A DNA stretch of 64,000 nt from VRUE01 sp963697915 (GTDB taxonomy: Bacteria > Actinomycetota > Thermoleophilia > Solirubrobacterales > 70-9), in NCBI GenBank assembly GCA_963697915.1, contig OY969103.1, forward strand, positions 2,046,001 to 2,110,000, in the 5' to 3' direction. Below are positions 1-9,603 of this stretch, in pieces (position 1 is the stretch's first letter; each line of letters starts with the position of its first letter). A program made the translations under genes and the position numbers. The notes beneath the pieces are model-generated. The model did no database searches. It saw nothing but the letters and a program-made list of their open reading frames with translations, and was not told the origin of the DNA.

Positions 1-279
1 GAGGACGTGCAGCTCGGTCGCCATCGCCCAGCCGGCGAGGTAACGCCGTCCGGCTGGGGCCGCCGACCAGCGCGCCGCCGGCAGGAAGGGGTGGGCCAGC
101 GAGAGCAGCGCCGGGTTGGTGTGGACGACGACGGTGACGCCGCCGGGCACCGCGGCGAAGCGGTCCTCGAGGCGCAGCCGCAGTTCCTCCATGCGGTCGA
201 GCGTGCGCTCGGCGAACGATGTGTCGCCGCTGTCGTGGCGGGCGGTGAAGCTAAGCGAATGAGTCTCGACCCAAGGCAT
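1..279 (-). CDS. hypothetical protein, N-terminal part (runs off the window)
   Basis: An open minus-strand frame begins with ATG at 279-277 (protein starts MPWVETHSLSF) and stays open to the window edge, giving 93 residues. The visible part has a charged helix (ERTLDRMEELRLRLEDRF) followed by a hydrophobic strand (GGVTVVVHTNPALL). I do not recognise a family. The frame has the third-position G/C pattern of real genes here, and the opposite-strand frame is arginine-rich like a shadow. No function can be given. Confidence 0.55.
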   Translation of the reverse strand, partial: MPWVETHSLSFTARHDSGDTSFAERTLDRMEELRLRLEDRFAAVPGGVTVVVHTNPALLSLAHPFLPAARWSAAPAGRRYLAGWAMATELHVL

Positions 280-389
280 TTGCGCGAGCCTACTAAGGCC
301 AACTGACCAAGCAGATCAAGGACGCAGGGAGCGTGGCGTGCACTGCACGCGAGCGACCGAGGACGCCGATATGCGCCGGTTAGGTGGCC

Positions 390-1019
390 TTAGACGAGAA
401 CCGGCTCTGAGGCCGTGCAGACCGAGTGGATCTCCGACCGGGCGCGGTCGAACTCCTCGTCGGCCATCACCGGGGTGCCCTCGAAGGGCAGGTCGCGATC
501 GATCTCGACCCAGGAGCGGCAGCCGTGGTACTCCTCGCGGACCTTGACCGTGACCGGGCGGGGGATGCGGTGCACCCTGAGCAGCAGGATGTGCAGCGGG
601 TGGCGCCGCTTCCAGTTGAGCCGCTTCTCGGCGTAGTCGGGGGTCCAGACGTAGAAGGGGGAGAGCTCGTCGACGATGCGCGGGTTGGTCACCGTCAGGT
701 GGTCGGTGACCTCGGCCCAGCAGCGCAGGCGGACCCGCTCCGGCTGGGCGATCCCACCGTCCTGGATCAGCGCCGCGGGGGGCGGCTCCTCGTCGGGCCA
801 GACACCCTCCTCGAGGGCGCGGCGCAGCTCCGGGTGGTGCGACTCGCGGACCAGGTTGTTGCGCTGATGGTCGAAGGTCGGGTAGAGGAAGAAGCGCTCG
901 TGGTCGAGCTCGAAGTGCTTGTTGTCCTCGCGGATGCCGCCCTTGCGCAGGGTCAGCAGCTGCTCACCCTCGGCGAGGGCGCGCACGGTTACAGCCCATT
1001 CCTTTAGCGCGATCGGCAT
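390..1019 (-). CDS. DUF1802 family protein
   Basis: A 209-residue cytoplasmic protein. The start of the protein (ALKEWAVTVRALAEGEQLLT, then LRKGGIRE) and the segment FFLYPTFDHQRNNLV match the conserved pattern of DUF1802, whose members have no established reaction. There is no signal peptide or membrane segment. The start is ATG at 1019-1017. The gene stands alone: about 110 bp separate it from the gene on its downstream side and 144 bp from hyuB upstream. The family call is from motif memory; the function is unknown. Confidence 0.75.
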   Translation of the reverse strand: MPIALKEWAVTVRALAEGEQLLTLRKGGIREDNKHFELDHERFFLYPTFDHQRNNLVRESHHPELRRALEEGVWPDEEPPPAALIQDGGIAQPERVRLRCWAEVTDHLTVTNPRIVDELSPFYVWTPDYAEKRLNWKRRHPLHILLLRVHRIPRPVTVKVREEYHGCRSWVEIDRDLPFEGTPVMADEEFDRARSEIHSVCTASEPVLV

Positions 1020-1068
1020 TTGAAGTCGTACCTTTGAGAAGGTCTCGGTGAATCTGACTGGGTGGTGC

Positions 1069-1107
1069 GCCTTGGACCCCTGTCCAGGCTGGAGCCCCGC
1101 CCAAGGC
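1069..1107 (-). terminator. possible terminator after hyuB
   Basis: A 7-bp perfect inverted repeat (GCCTTGG at 1069-1075, CCAAGGC at 1101-1107) lies 57 bp beyond the hyuB stop, in the hyuB direction of transcription. The 25-nt loop is long and no U-run follows, so this is only a candidate end point for the hyuA-hyuB transcript. Confidence 0.3.
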
Positions 1108-1163
1108 CGCGCATTCTAGACGAGCGCGGCCAAATCGCCAAATTCACGCTATTTGCGTAAATC

Positions 1164-2674
<1,511 letters not shown>

Positions 2675-2678
<4 letters not shown>

Positions 2679-4663
2679 GCGCCCACCTCGGCGACGATCG
2701 TGCCGGCGCCGTCGACCTTGGCGCGCCAGTCGGGCGGGACGACGAAGGTCGCCTCGGGCAGCTCGAAGATCGCCGGGCCGGTGGCGTCGAGGCCGGCGGG
2801 GGGCTCGCCGCGCAGGACCGGGGCCTCGAGCCACGCGCCGTCGAAGCGGACCCGTCGGGCGCCCCGCTCGAGTTGACCGGCGGGCGCCGCCGCCAGTCGC
2901 GGGCGGGGGCCGGGGGCGACGAGGGCGAGGCGGATGTGGACGAGCACGACCTCGCCCTCGGGGTCGCGGTGCCCATATCGCTCCTCGTGCAACTGCTCGA
3001 AGCGGGCGGCGAGCGCGACGGGGTCGGGCCGGGCCGAGCCGGGCACCGGCAGCTCGAAGGCCTGGCCGGCGTAGCGCATCTCGTAGATCACCTCGGGCGC
3101 GGCCCCGGCCAGCTCGCCGTCGAGGCGGGCGGTGAGCTCCTCGACCTCGGCCGCGACCCGCGCGCCGCTGAGCTCGGCGCCGCTCAGCATCACCGTGCGG
3201 GTGGTGTCGCGGCGGCGGTCCGAGGCGCAGAGGCCGAGCGCGGAGAGGACGCCCCCGGCGCGCGGGCAGAGGATCCGCTCGATGCCGAGCTCGGCGGCGA
3301 TCTCCGCCGCGTGCATCGGCCCAGCGCCGCCGAAGGGCATCAGCGCGAAGCGGCGCGGATCGACGCCGCGCTCGACCGTGACCACGCGCAGCGCCCGCAC
3401 CATCTCCTGGTTGGCGACCCGCACGATCCCCTCGGCGGTCTCGAGCGCTCCGAGGCCAAGCGAGTCGGCGACGCCGCCGACCGCGCCGCGCGCCGCCTCG
3501 GCGTCGAGGGCGACGCCGCCGGCCAGGGTCGAGCCGGTGGCGAGCCGGCCGAGCAGCAGGTTGGCGTCGGTGACGGTCGGCTCGCTGCCGCCGCGCCCGT
3601 AACAGGCCGGCCCCGGGTCGGCACCGGCCGAGCGGGGGCCGACGCGCAGGGCGCCGCCGGGATCGCGCCAGCCGACCGAGCCGCCGCCGGCGCCGACCGT
3701 GTGCACGTCGACCATCGGCAGCTGGATCACGTGGCCGCCGATCCGGCGTGAGTCGGTGCGGCGCACGGCGCCGTCCTCGACCACGCAGACGTCGCACGAG
3801 GTGCCGCCCATGTCGAGGCCGAGCGCGTTGCCGTCGCCGCTTGCCCGCGCCAGCAGCCCGGCCCCGACCGCGCCGCCGGCGGGCCCGGAGAGGACGCTCC
3901 AGGCGCCTGCCCGCGCCGCCTCCTCGGCGCTGGCTACGCCGCCGGAGGACTGCATCACGACCGGCCGTGGCAGTCCGGCGTCCGCCGCCGCCTCGCCGAG
4001 GTGGCCCAGGTAGCGGCCGAGCAGCGGCGAGAGGTAGGCGTCGATCGCGGTCGTCGAGCAGCGCTCGTACTCGCGGAAGCGGGGCAGGACCCGGTGCGAG
4101 GCGGAGACGTGGATGTCCGGCAGCTCCTCGCGCAGGCGCGCGGCGATCGCCTCCTCGTGGGAGCCGTCGAGGTAGGAGAAGAGCAGGCAGATCGCGACCG
4201 ACTCGGCGCCGGAGGCGCGGACCAGCTCGGCGAGGCGCCGCGGCTCCCCGGCGGCGAGCGGCTCGACGACCCCCTCCGGCCCGACCCGCTCGGTCGCCTC
4301 GAAGCGCAGCTCGGGCGCGACCAGCGGCGCCGGCTTCGGTGTGCAGAGGCGGTAGAGCTCGGGCCGGTCCTGGCGGCCGATCTCGAGCAGGTCGCCGAAG
4401 CCAGCGGTTGCGATCAGCGCCGTGCGGGCGCCGCGTTCCTCGAGCAGGGCGTTGGTGCCGACAGTCATCCCGTGGGCGAACGACTCGACCTGCGAGGCGC
4501 CGGCGCCGGCCCGTCGCAGGACCTCCTCGACCGCGGCGATCACGCCCCGCGACTGGTCGGCGGGCGTGGTCGGCTGCTTGGCGGTGTGGACGGTCTCGCC
4601 GTCGAAGAGGACAGCGTCGGTGAAGGTCCCGCCTACGTCGACCCCGAGCAGCACGGGGCTCAC
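2675..4663 (-). CDS. hyuA: hydantoinase/oxoprolinase A subunit
   Basis: A 662-residue HyuA-family subunit with an ASKHA-type ATPase fold. The N-terminal LLGVDVGGTFTDAVLFDG is the phosphate-binding motif, and GLDMGGTSCDVCVV near residue 278 is the second. It partners HyuB, encoded immediately downstream with a 4-bp overlap. Start is GTG at 4663-4661. The pair works in the cytoplasm on cyclic amides (hydantoins, 5-oxoproline or a related lactam). No transporter or racemase lies beside it, so the substrate is open. Confidence 0.9.
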
Positions 4664-4673
4664 GCTAACGGGT

Positions 4674-4689
4674 GAGTTCGTGCGAACTC
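4674..4689. repeat. 16-bp perfect palindrome between hyuA and nadB
   Basis: GAGTTCG-TG-CGAACTC, with 7-bp arms and a 2-nt centre, overlaps the nadB stop codon and lies 11 bp upstream of the hyuA start. Its position suits either the end of the nadB transcript or an operator for hyuA. The same arms flank a palindrome inside glmM (33702-33744). The half-sites point the opposite way to the GAAC-N4-GTTC SOS box. Confidence 0.45.
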
Positions 4690-6133
4690 AGCGCCAACGC
4701 TCGCGACGGGCGACGCCCTCGGGGCCGAGCACGAGGTGGACGCCGTCGAGCTCGGGGTCGAGCCGCGGCCGGTCGGCGCGCAGGTGGCCGCCGCGCGACT
4801 CCTCACGGGCCAGCGCGCAGGTCGCGATCGCGGCGGCGAGCGGGTAGGGGTCGCCCTGCAGCTCGCGCAGCTGCTCGGGGTGGCGCAGCGGGCCGGCGAG
4901 GCGCCAGACCGCGGCGCGGGTCGCTTCGCCAGGTGGCTCGAAGCGCCACTCGGGCGCGGGCGGTCGGGCCTCGGCGGCAACCTCGCCGAGGGCGGCGCGG
5001 GCCGCCCTGTTGCCGAAGACGAAGCACTCGCTGAGCGAGTTGGAGGCGAGCCGGTTGGCGCCGTGCAGGCCGGTGCAGGCGCACTCGCCGACGGCGTAGA
5101 GGCCGGGCAGCGAGGAGCGGCCGTCGAGGTCGACGGCGACGCCGCCCATCATGTAATGGGCGGCGGGGGAGACCGGCACCGGCGCGGCGAGCGGGTCGAG
5201 CCCGGCCTCGGCGCAGGTCTCGAAGACGTTGGGGAAGTGGCCCGGGTTGACGCCGCGCAGGTCGAGCAGGACGTGGCCGGACTCGTCGGCCTCGATCCGG
5301 TCGAGGATCGCGGCGGTGACCGCGTCGCGTGGTGCCAGCTCGTCGGTGAAGCGCTTGCCGGCGGCGTCGAGCAGGGTGGCGCCCTCGCCGCGCACCGCCT
5401 CGGTGATCAGCCGCCCGTCGAACTCGCTGCCGGGCAGGGCGAGCGCGGTCGGGTGGAACTGGCAGAACTCGAGGTCGGCGAGGTCGGCGCCCGCGGCGGC
5501 GGCGAGAACCGGGCCGGCGCCGATCGCGCCCCAGGGGTTCGTCGTGCGCTGCCAGAGCGCCGCGGCGCCGCCGGTGGCGAGGACGGTCGCCGCGGCGGCG
5601 ATCGGCTCGATCTGGGTCAGCAGCCCGTGGCAGCGCTCGCCGTCGCTCCACAGCGCCAGCGCCGAGGTCCGCTCACGGACATCGATGCGCGGCTCGACGG
5701 CGACCATCGCCGCCAGCTTCGAGGTGATCTCGTGGCCGGTCTGGCTGCCGCCCGAGTGGACGATGCGGCGCCGCGTGTGGCCGCCCTCCAGGCCCAGCGC
5801 CAGGTCGCCGTCTGGCTCGAGGTCGAAGACCACGCCGCGCTCGCGCAGCTCGCGCACCGCGGCGGGCGCCTCGGCGACCAGCGCCTCGACCGCCGTGGGG
5901 CGGCAGAGGCCGCGCCCGGCGGCGATCGTGTCGGCGGCGTGCTGGGCAGGCGAGTCGCCCGGCTCGAGCGCCGCCGCGAGCCCGCCCTGGGCCCAGAAGC
6001 TGGCGCTCTGGGAGAGCGGCGTGCGCGAGATCAGGCAGACCTCACCGCCGGCCTCGGCCGCCCGCAGCGCCGTCCACAGTCCCGCCGCGCCGCCGCCGAC
6101 GACGGCGACGTCGTACTCGGGGCTGGGAGTTAT
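4688..6133 (-). CDS. nadB: L-aspartate oxidase, non-canonical start
   Basis: An FAD flavoprotein that oxidises L-aspartate to iminoaspartate, the first step of NAD synthesis. Seen are the Rossmann motif VAVVGGGAAGLW, the succinate-dehydrogenase-like ASFWAQGGLAAAL, HSGGSQTGHEI, and the C-terminal ECACTGLHGANRLASNSLSE with its FAD-contacting residues. About 481 residues, slightly short of the usual 500-540, with a reduced C-terminal helical domain. The frame has no ATG, GTG or TTG upstream of the Rossmann motif: the first such codon (GTG at 5857) would delete it. Candidates are ATA at 6133-6131, overlapping the upstream stop as ATAA, or a CTG further upstream. I used the ATA position. No nadA or nadC is adjacent. 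Confidence 0.85.
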   Translation of the reverse strand: MTPSPEYDVAVVGGGAAGLWTALRAAEAGGEVCLISRTPLSQSASFWAQGGLAAALEPGDSPAQHAADTIAAGRGLCRPTAVEALVAEAPAAVRELRERGVVFDLEPDGDLALGLEGGHTRRRIVHSGGSQTGHEITSKLAAMVAVEPRIDVRERTSALALWSDGERCHGLLTQIEPIAAAATVLATGGAAALWQRTTNPWGAIGAGPVLAAAAGADLADLEFCQFHPTALALPGSEFDGRLITEAVRGEGATLLDAAGKRFTDELAPRDAVTAAILDRIEADESGHVLLDLRGVNPGHFPNVFETCAEAGLDPLAAPVPVSPAAHYMMGGVAVDLDGRSSLPGLYAVGECACTGLHGANRLASNSLSECFVFGNRAARAALGEVAAEARPPAPEWRFEPPGEATRAAVWRLAGPLRHPEQLRELQGDPYPLAAAIATCALAREESRGGHLRADRPRLDPELDGVHLVLGPEGVARRERWR

Positions 6134-6570
6134 CTCCCTGCCGCCTCTCGGCGGATCGCCTCGATCTGCCCGCGCAGCCAGGCGGCGGCGGCTTCGCGGG
6201 CGCGGGTCTCGGCGTCGGCACCGGAGCCGCCGGCCTGGGTGGGGGTGGACCGCGCCGCGGCGACCCGGCGCTCGGCCGCCTCGGCCTGGGCCTCGATCTC
6301 GGCCAGGCGGCGCTCGGCGTCGGCGATCGCCCGCTGCTTGGCATCGCGCTCGCTCCGCAGCTCCTCGGCGTGCTCGCGCCGCAGCGCCTCCAGTGCCTCG
6401 GCGGAGCGCTGGCGCTCCTTCTCCAGGTCGGCTTCCAGTGCCTCGACCTCGGCCACCGCGCGCTCCTCGGCGGCGGCAGCGGTCTCGGCCGCCGCGGCGA
6501 GCCGCTTCTCAACGGCGTCGACCTCGGCGCTGAAGTCGTCCTTGCCCGGCTCCCGCTTCTCCTCGCTCAT
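6130..6570 (-). CDS. alanine/glutamate-rich coiled-coil protein
   Basis: A 146-residue protein made almost entirely of charged heptad-like helix (for example EERAVAEVEALEADLEKERQ and AIADAERRLAEIEAQAEAAE), with a Gly/Thr-rich break near residue 110 and a final amphipathic helix. No signal peptide or membrane segment. It begins with ATG 7 bp after the glycosyltransferase stop, and its stop overlaps the nadB start region, so the three genes look co-transcribed. No family recognised; a structural or scaffold role is all that composition suggests. Confidence 0.7.
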   Translation of the reverse strand: MSEEKREPGKDDFSAEVDAVEKRLAAAAETAAAAEERAVAEVEALEADLEKERQRSAEALEALRREHAEELRSERDAKQRAIADAERRLAEIEAQAEAAERRVAAARSTPTQAGGSGADAETRAREAAAAWLRGQIEAIRREAAGR

Positions 6571-6577
6571 GGCTGGC

Positions 6578-7540
6578 TCAATCTATTACTTGCGCGGGCG
6601 AGTCTCGGTCGAGGACGTCGCGGTAGGCCTCGACCGTGCGCTCGGCCATGCGCGCGGCGGAGAGCGATCCGGCGCGGGCGGCGCCCTCGATCCGCGGGTC
6701 CGCGGCCTCGAGATGGGGCCGGACGGCGGCGCTCCAGGCCTCGGCATCGAAGGGCGCGCAGAGCGTCCCCTCGACGCCGGCGAGGGCATAGGGGGAGATC
6801 CCGACCGGGGTCGAGAGCACCGCGACGTCGCAGGCCAGCGCCTCGACGCAGACCAGGCCGAAGCCCTCGTAGTCGGAGGTGACGAGGACCGCGTTGGCGG
6901 CGTTGACCCAGAGCGGCATCCGGTCCGGGTCGATGGCGCCGCCGGTGAGCAGATCGGCGCCGGCGGCGGCCGCTACCTCGGCGGCTCGGTCGGCGCGCTT
7001 CTCGGGTCGCTCGGGGTTGGCGGGGAAGAGCAGGTAGCGGCCCTCGGGCTCGAGGCCGAGCTCGCGGCGCGCCTCGGCGCGCGGGAGCGGCCGGAAGCGC
7101 TCGAGGTCGGCGCCGCAGGGGAGGACGGCGGAGCCCAGTGGCCGGGGCAGGCCGGGGCGGCCGTCCTCGGGCTCGAAGAGCGCCCGCGAGACGACCGCGG
7201 CGAGGTCGGCGCGGGGGGCGAGCCGGCGTGAGAGCCGGCCGACCAGAGGGTGGCGGACGTCGGTGCCGTGGAAGCTGACGACCAGCGGCCGGGCGCCGGC
7301 CAGCACCCCACACCAGGCGGTCAGGCCGTAGTGGACGTGGACCAGGTCGAAGCGCTCGCGGCGCAGCAGCCGCCGTAGGCGCAGCGCGGCGGGCAGGTAA
7401 TGACTGGAGCCGCGTGGGAAGGCGAAGAGGTCGACCTCGATCCCGAGGCGGCGGATCTCCTCGACCTGGTCGCGCACCCAGCGACCCCGCTGCGGGGCGC
7501 CCGCGTCGGGGGAGAAGTTGGTGACCACCAGGACCCGCAT
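6578..7540 (-). CDS. GT4-family glycosyltransferase
   Basis: A 320-residue GT-B fold glycosyltransferase. The N-terminal domain starts MRVLVVTNFSPD with the usual GxPxRG-like segment (GAPQRGRWV) and has a VSFHGTDVRHPL strand-loop. The C-terminal domain shows the nucleotide-sugar motif SDYEGFGLVCVEALACDVAV with the conserved Glu pair. The ATG at 7540-7538 was chosen over upstream frames because it begins the first beta strand. The acceptor and sugar are unknown; members transfer sugars to lipids, polysaccharides or small thiols at the cytoplasmic face. First gene of the gt-coiled coil-nadB run. Confidence 0.85.
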   Translation of the reverse strand: MRVLVVTNFSPDAGAPQRGRWVRDQVEEIRRLGIEVDLFAFPRGSSHYLPAALRLRRLLRRERFDLVHVHYGLTAWCGVLAGARPLVVSFHGTDVRHPLVGRLSRRLAPRADLAAVVSRALFEPEDGRPGLPRPLGSAVLPCGADLERFRPLPRAEARRELGLEPEGRYLLFPANPERPEKRADRAAEVAAAAGADLLTGGAIDPDRMPLWVNAANAVLVTSDYEGFGLVCVEALACDVAVLSTPVGISPYALAGVEGTLCAPFDAEAWSAAVRPHLEAADPRIEGAARAGSLSAARMAERTVEAYRDVLDRDSPAQVID

Positions 7541-7685
7541 CGGGCGCTGAGGGTACTCGCAGCCCTGGCCGGGGATGCCCCGTTGCGGATTTTTTGCGGC
7601 GTTGCCACAGAGTTGGTCCGCACGCGTCTGGACCCGTGACCGCGGGCCGCTGAGCATCGGCGCAAACCCGACAAGGAGGGCACCG

Positions 7686-7934
7686 ATGGTCTACATGCTG
7701 ATGGGCTACGCCCACGCCGCGATCGTGCGGCGGGTGCGGGCGATCCGCCGGCTCGCCGAAGGTGAGCGCGGGCAGGGCACGGTCGAGTACGTCGGCCTGA
7801 TCCTGCTCGTCTCGCTGTTGATGGTGGGGATGGTCGCGGCGATGAAAGGTTTCAACGGCAAACAGGGCACCGAGCTCGCCGGCCTGATCGTCGACAAGAT
7901 CAAGGAGGCGGTCGACGAGGTCAGCTTCAAATGA
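7686..7934 (+). CDS. Flp/TadE-like pilin-type small membrane protein
   Basis: An 82-residue protein with a basic N-terminus (IVRRVRAIRRLAEGERG) followed by GQGTVEYVGLILLVSLLMVG. This is the class III signal/pilin-like pattern in which a prepilin peptidase cuts after Gly and the hydrophobic stretch forms the pilus core; the Glu at +5 after the cut (TVEY) matches Flp pilins. A strong GGAGG lies just before the ATG at 7686. No tad/cpa assembly genes are adjacent, so it would depend on machinery elsewhere. A perfect hairpin terminator follows at once, so it is monocistronic. Confidence 0.75.
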   Translation: MVYMLMGYAHAAIVRRVRAIRRLAEGERGQGTVEYVGLILLVSLLMVGMVAAMKGFNGKQGTELAGLIVDKIKEAVDEVSFK

Positions 7935-7940
7935 GGTGGG

Positions 7941-7970
7941 CAGAGGGGTCCCAGCGACGGGACCCCTCTG
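7941..7970 (+). terminator. strong hairpin terminator after the pilin-like gene
   Basis: A perfect 12-bp stem (CAGAGGGGTCCC at 7941-7952, GGGACCCCTCTG at 7959-7970) with a 6-nt loop, 7 bp after the stop codon. No U-run follows, which is common for terminators in high-GC actinobacteria. Confidence 0.75.
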
Positions 7971-7990
7971 CGCGTCTCCGCAGGTTTACT

Positions 7991-8016
7991 ATTTGATCTG
8001 AATTTTCGGATCAAAT
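7991..8016 (+). promoter_or_regulatory. inverted repeat in AT-rich leader of the secreted-protein gene
   Basis: ATTTGATC (7991-7998) and GATCAAAT (8009-8016) form a perfect 8-bp dyad around a 10-nt AT-rich centre, 35 bp upstream of the ATG at 8051. This is the most AT-rich stretch in the neighbourhood. It could be an operator or a leader hairpin; a promoter probably lies here, but no confident -35/-10 pair can be assigned. Confidence 0.4.
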
Positions 8017-8050
8017 CACCCTATTGCGTGGTGGGAACGAAAGGAACACG

Positions 8051-8773
8051 ATGCAAGGCCAGCGCGGAGGCAACGGATCGACGACGGCGGGAATGCTCGC
8101 GCGGGGTGGTTTGCTCGCGGGAGCGGCCCTCGCTGGCCTGTTCTTGCTCTACGGCATGACCGCCAGCACGGCAGCGGCGAAAGAACAGGTCGGCATCTAC
8201 ATCGGCGGCGAAGAATCGGAAGAAGAAGCGAACCGGCCGAAGCTGGAAGCCGAAAGCTATCCCGTGGTGCTCCACGGCGAATCGACCAGCCCTCATGAAT
8301 TCGACTTCCAGTTCGCAACCCTCACCTGCGGGAACGTCGAATTTTTCGGTGACCTCACGGGCGCGGCGGCCGAATTCCCCCTGACGACGTTCTTCTCGCT
8401 GGGCAGTTGCAAATGGTCGACCGGGACCAGCTTCACGATCACCGCCAACGGCTGCAACGACACGGTCGAGGTGCTCAACGCCGGTCCACCGTACGTGGGG
8501 GCATTCGGCATTGAATGCCCACCGGGGAAATCGTTCGAATTCCACACCTCCATCCTCGGCACGAAATGCAGTGCGGCGATTCCGCCGCAGTCGGGGCTGG
8601 CGGGGATCAGCTTCGAAAACGTGGGCGCAGGCAGCAAACGGGCCGTCGAGATGGACATCGAAGTGACCGAACTGGACTTCTCGCTCAAAGGCCATCCACT
8701 GATCTGCAGCGCAGGCGAATACGAAAACGGCACCTACACCGGCTCCTCGACGTTGCGCGGGTACGACGAATAG
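8051..8773 (+). CDS. secreted beta-rich protein of unknown function
   Basis: A 240-residue protein with an N-terminal signal/anchor segment (ARGGLLAGAALAGLFLLYGM, then AAAKEQ). It is followed by an acidic stretch and a strand-rich extracellular domain with paired cysteines (TLTCGN, GSCKW, NGCND, GIECPPG, TKCSAA, LICSAG) likely to form disulphides. Start ATG 8051 is preceded by AAAGGA. Similar Cys-patterned secreted proteins are common in Solirubrobacterales, but I know no function. Glu is mostly GAA and Lys often AAA, unlike the GAG/AAG habit of neighbouring housekeeping genes. It is flanked by terminators and so is probably transcribed alone. Confidence 0.75.
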   Translation: MQGQRGGNGSTTAGMLARGGLLAGAALAGLFLLYGMTASTAAAKEQVGIYIGGEESEEEANRPKLEAESYPVVLHGESTSPHEFDFQFATLTCGNVEFFGDLTGAAAEFPLTTFFSLGSCKWSTGTSFTITANGCNDTVEVLNAGPPYVGAFGIECPPGKSFEFHTSILGTKCSAAIPPQSGLAGISFENVGAGSKRAVEMDIEVTELDFSLKGHPLICSAGEYENGTYTGSSTLRGYDE

Positions 8774-8789
8774 AGGCGGCGTAAAAGCG

Positions 8790-8818
8790 AGGGGCGGCTC
8801 GCGGGGCGGGCCGCCCCT
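8790..8818 (+). terminator. hairpin terminator after the secreted-protein gene
   Basis: A perfect 9-bp GC-rich stem (AGGGGCGGC at 8790-8798 and GCCGCCCCT at 8810-8818) with an 11-nt loop, followed by TC-rich sequence, 17 bp after the stop and before rph. Confidence 0.65.
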
Positions 8819-8850
8819 TCCTGTCCGCCTCATGAGAGACTCGCCCCACG

Positions 8851-9603
8851 ATGCCAGCGTCACGCAGCTACGACCGCGCCCCCGCCGACATCCGGCCGAT
8901 CACGATCGATCCCGGGTTCGTCGAGACGGCCGACGGGTCGGCGTTGATCTCGCTCGGCAAAACGCGGGTGATCTGCACCGCCTCGGTGCAGGAATCGGTG
9001 CCGAAGTGGATGGGCGGGCGCGGCAAAGGCTGGGTCACGGCCGAGTACTCGATGCTGCCGGCCTCGACCGGCGATCGCAAGACGCGCGACGTCGCCAAGG
9101 GCCGCCAGGACGGTCGCGGGGTCGAGATCCAGCGCCTGATCGGGCGCTCGCTGCGGGTCGTCGTCGACTTCCGGGCGCTCGGCGAACGCAGCGTCTACGT
9201 CGACTGCGACGTGCTCCAGGCTGACGGCGGCACCCGCTGCGCGGCGATCACCGGTGGCTACGTGGCGCTGCGGCTGGCACTGCAGAAACTGCTCGACGCG
9301 AAGAAGATCGAGACGATGCCGCTGACCGGATCGGTCGCCGCGGTCAGCGTCGGCATGGTCGACGGAAGGCCGCTCTGCGACCTCGACTACAACGAGGACT
9401 CGCGCGCCGAGGTCGACGCCAACGTGGTGATGACCGGCGACGGCGGCCTGGTCGAGGTGCAGGCGACGGCGGAGCGGACGCCGCTCTCGCGGGCCTCGCT
9501 CGACGAGCTGCTGGGGCTGGCCGAGATGGGCATCTCCAGGTTGCGCGGGGTGCAGGAGCGGGTGACCGGGACCGCCGAGCCGATTGATCTTCGCCACGAG
9601 TAA
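8851..9603 (+). CDS. rph: ribonuclease PH
   Basis: A 250-residue phosphorolytic 3'-to-5' exoribonuclease that trims tRNA 3' ends and works as a hexamer ring. Seen are the N-terminal SYDRAPADIRPITI, the RNA/phosphate-binding GDRKTRDVAKGRQDGRGVEI, and the core VYVDCDVLQADGGTRCAAITGG and LDYNEDSRAEVDANVVMTG. Full length for the family. ATG start at 8851. The stop overlaps rdgB by 20 bp, the common actinobacterial rph-rdgB pair. Confidence 0.97.
   Translation: MPASRSYDRAPADIRPITIDPGFVETADGSALISLGKTRVICTASVQESVPKWMGGRGKGWVTAEYSMLPASTGDRKTRDVAKGRQDGRGVEIQRLIGRSLRVVVDFRALGERSVYVDCDVLQADGGTRCAAITGGYVALRLALQKLLDAKKIETMPLTGSVAAVSVGMVDGRPLCDLDYNEDSRAEVDANVVMTGDGGLVEVQATAERTPLSRASLDELLGLAEMGISRLRGVQERVTGTAEPIDLRHE

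Noticed and set aside
4674..4689. LexA/SOS box at the hyuA-nadB junction
   Set aside because: The half-sites read GTTC-N4-GAAC, the reverse arrangement of the GAAC-N4-GTTC SOS box, and the neighbours are not repair genes.
7575..7685. Longer N-terminal start for the pilin-like gene
   Set aside because: Added residues do not continue the pilin pattern, and the strong GGAGG lies just before the ATG at 7686.
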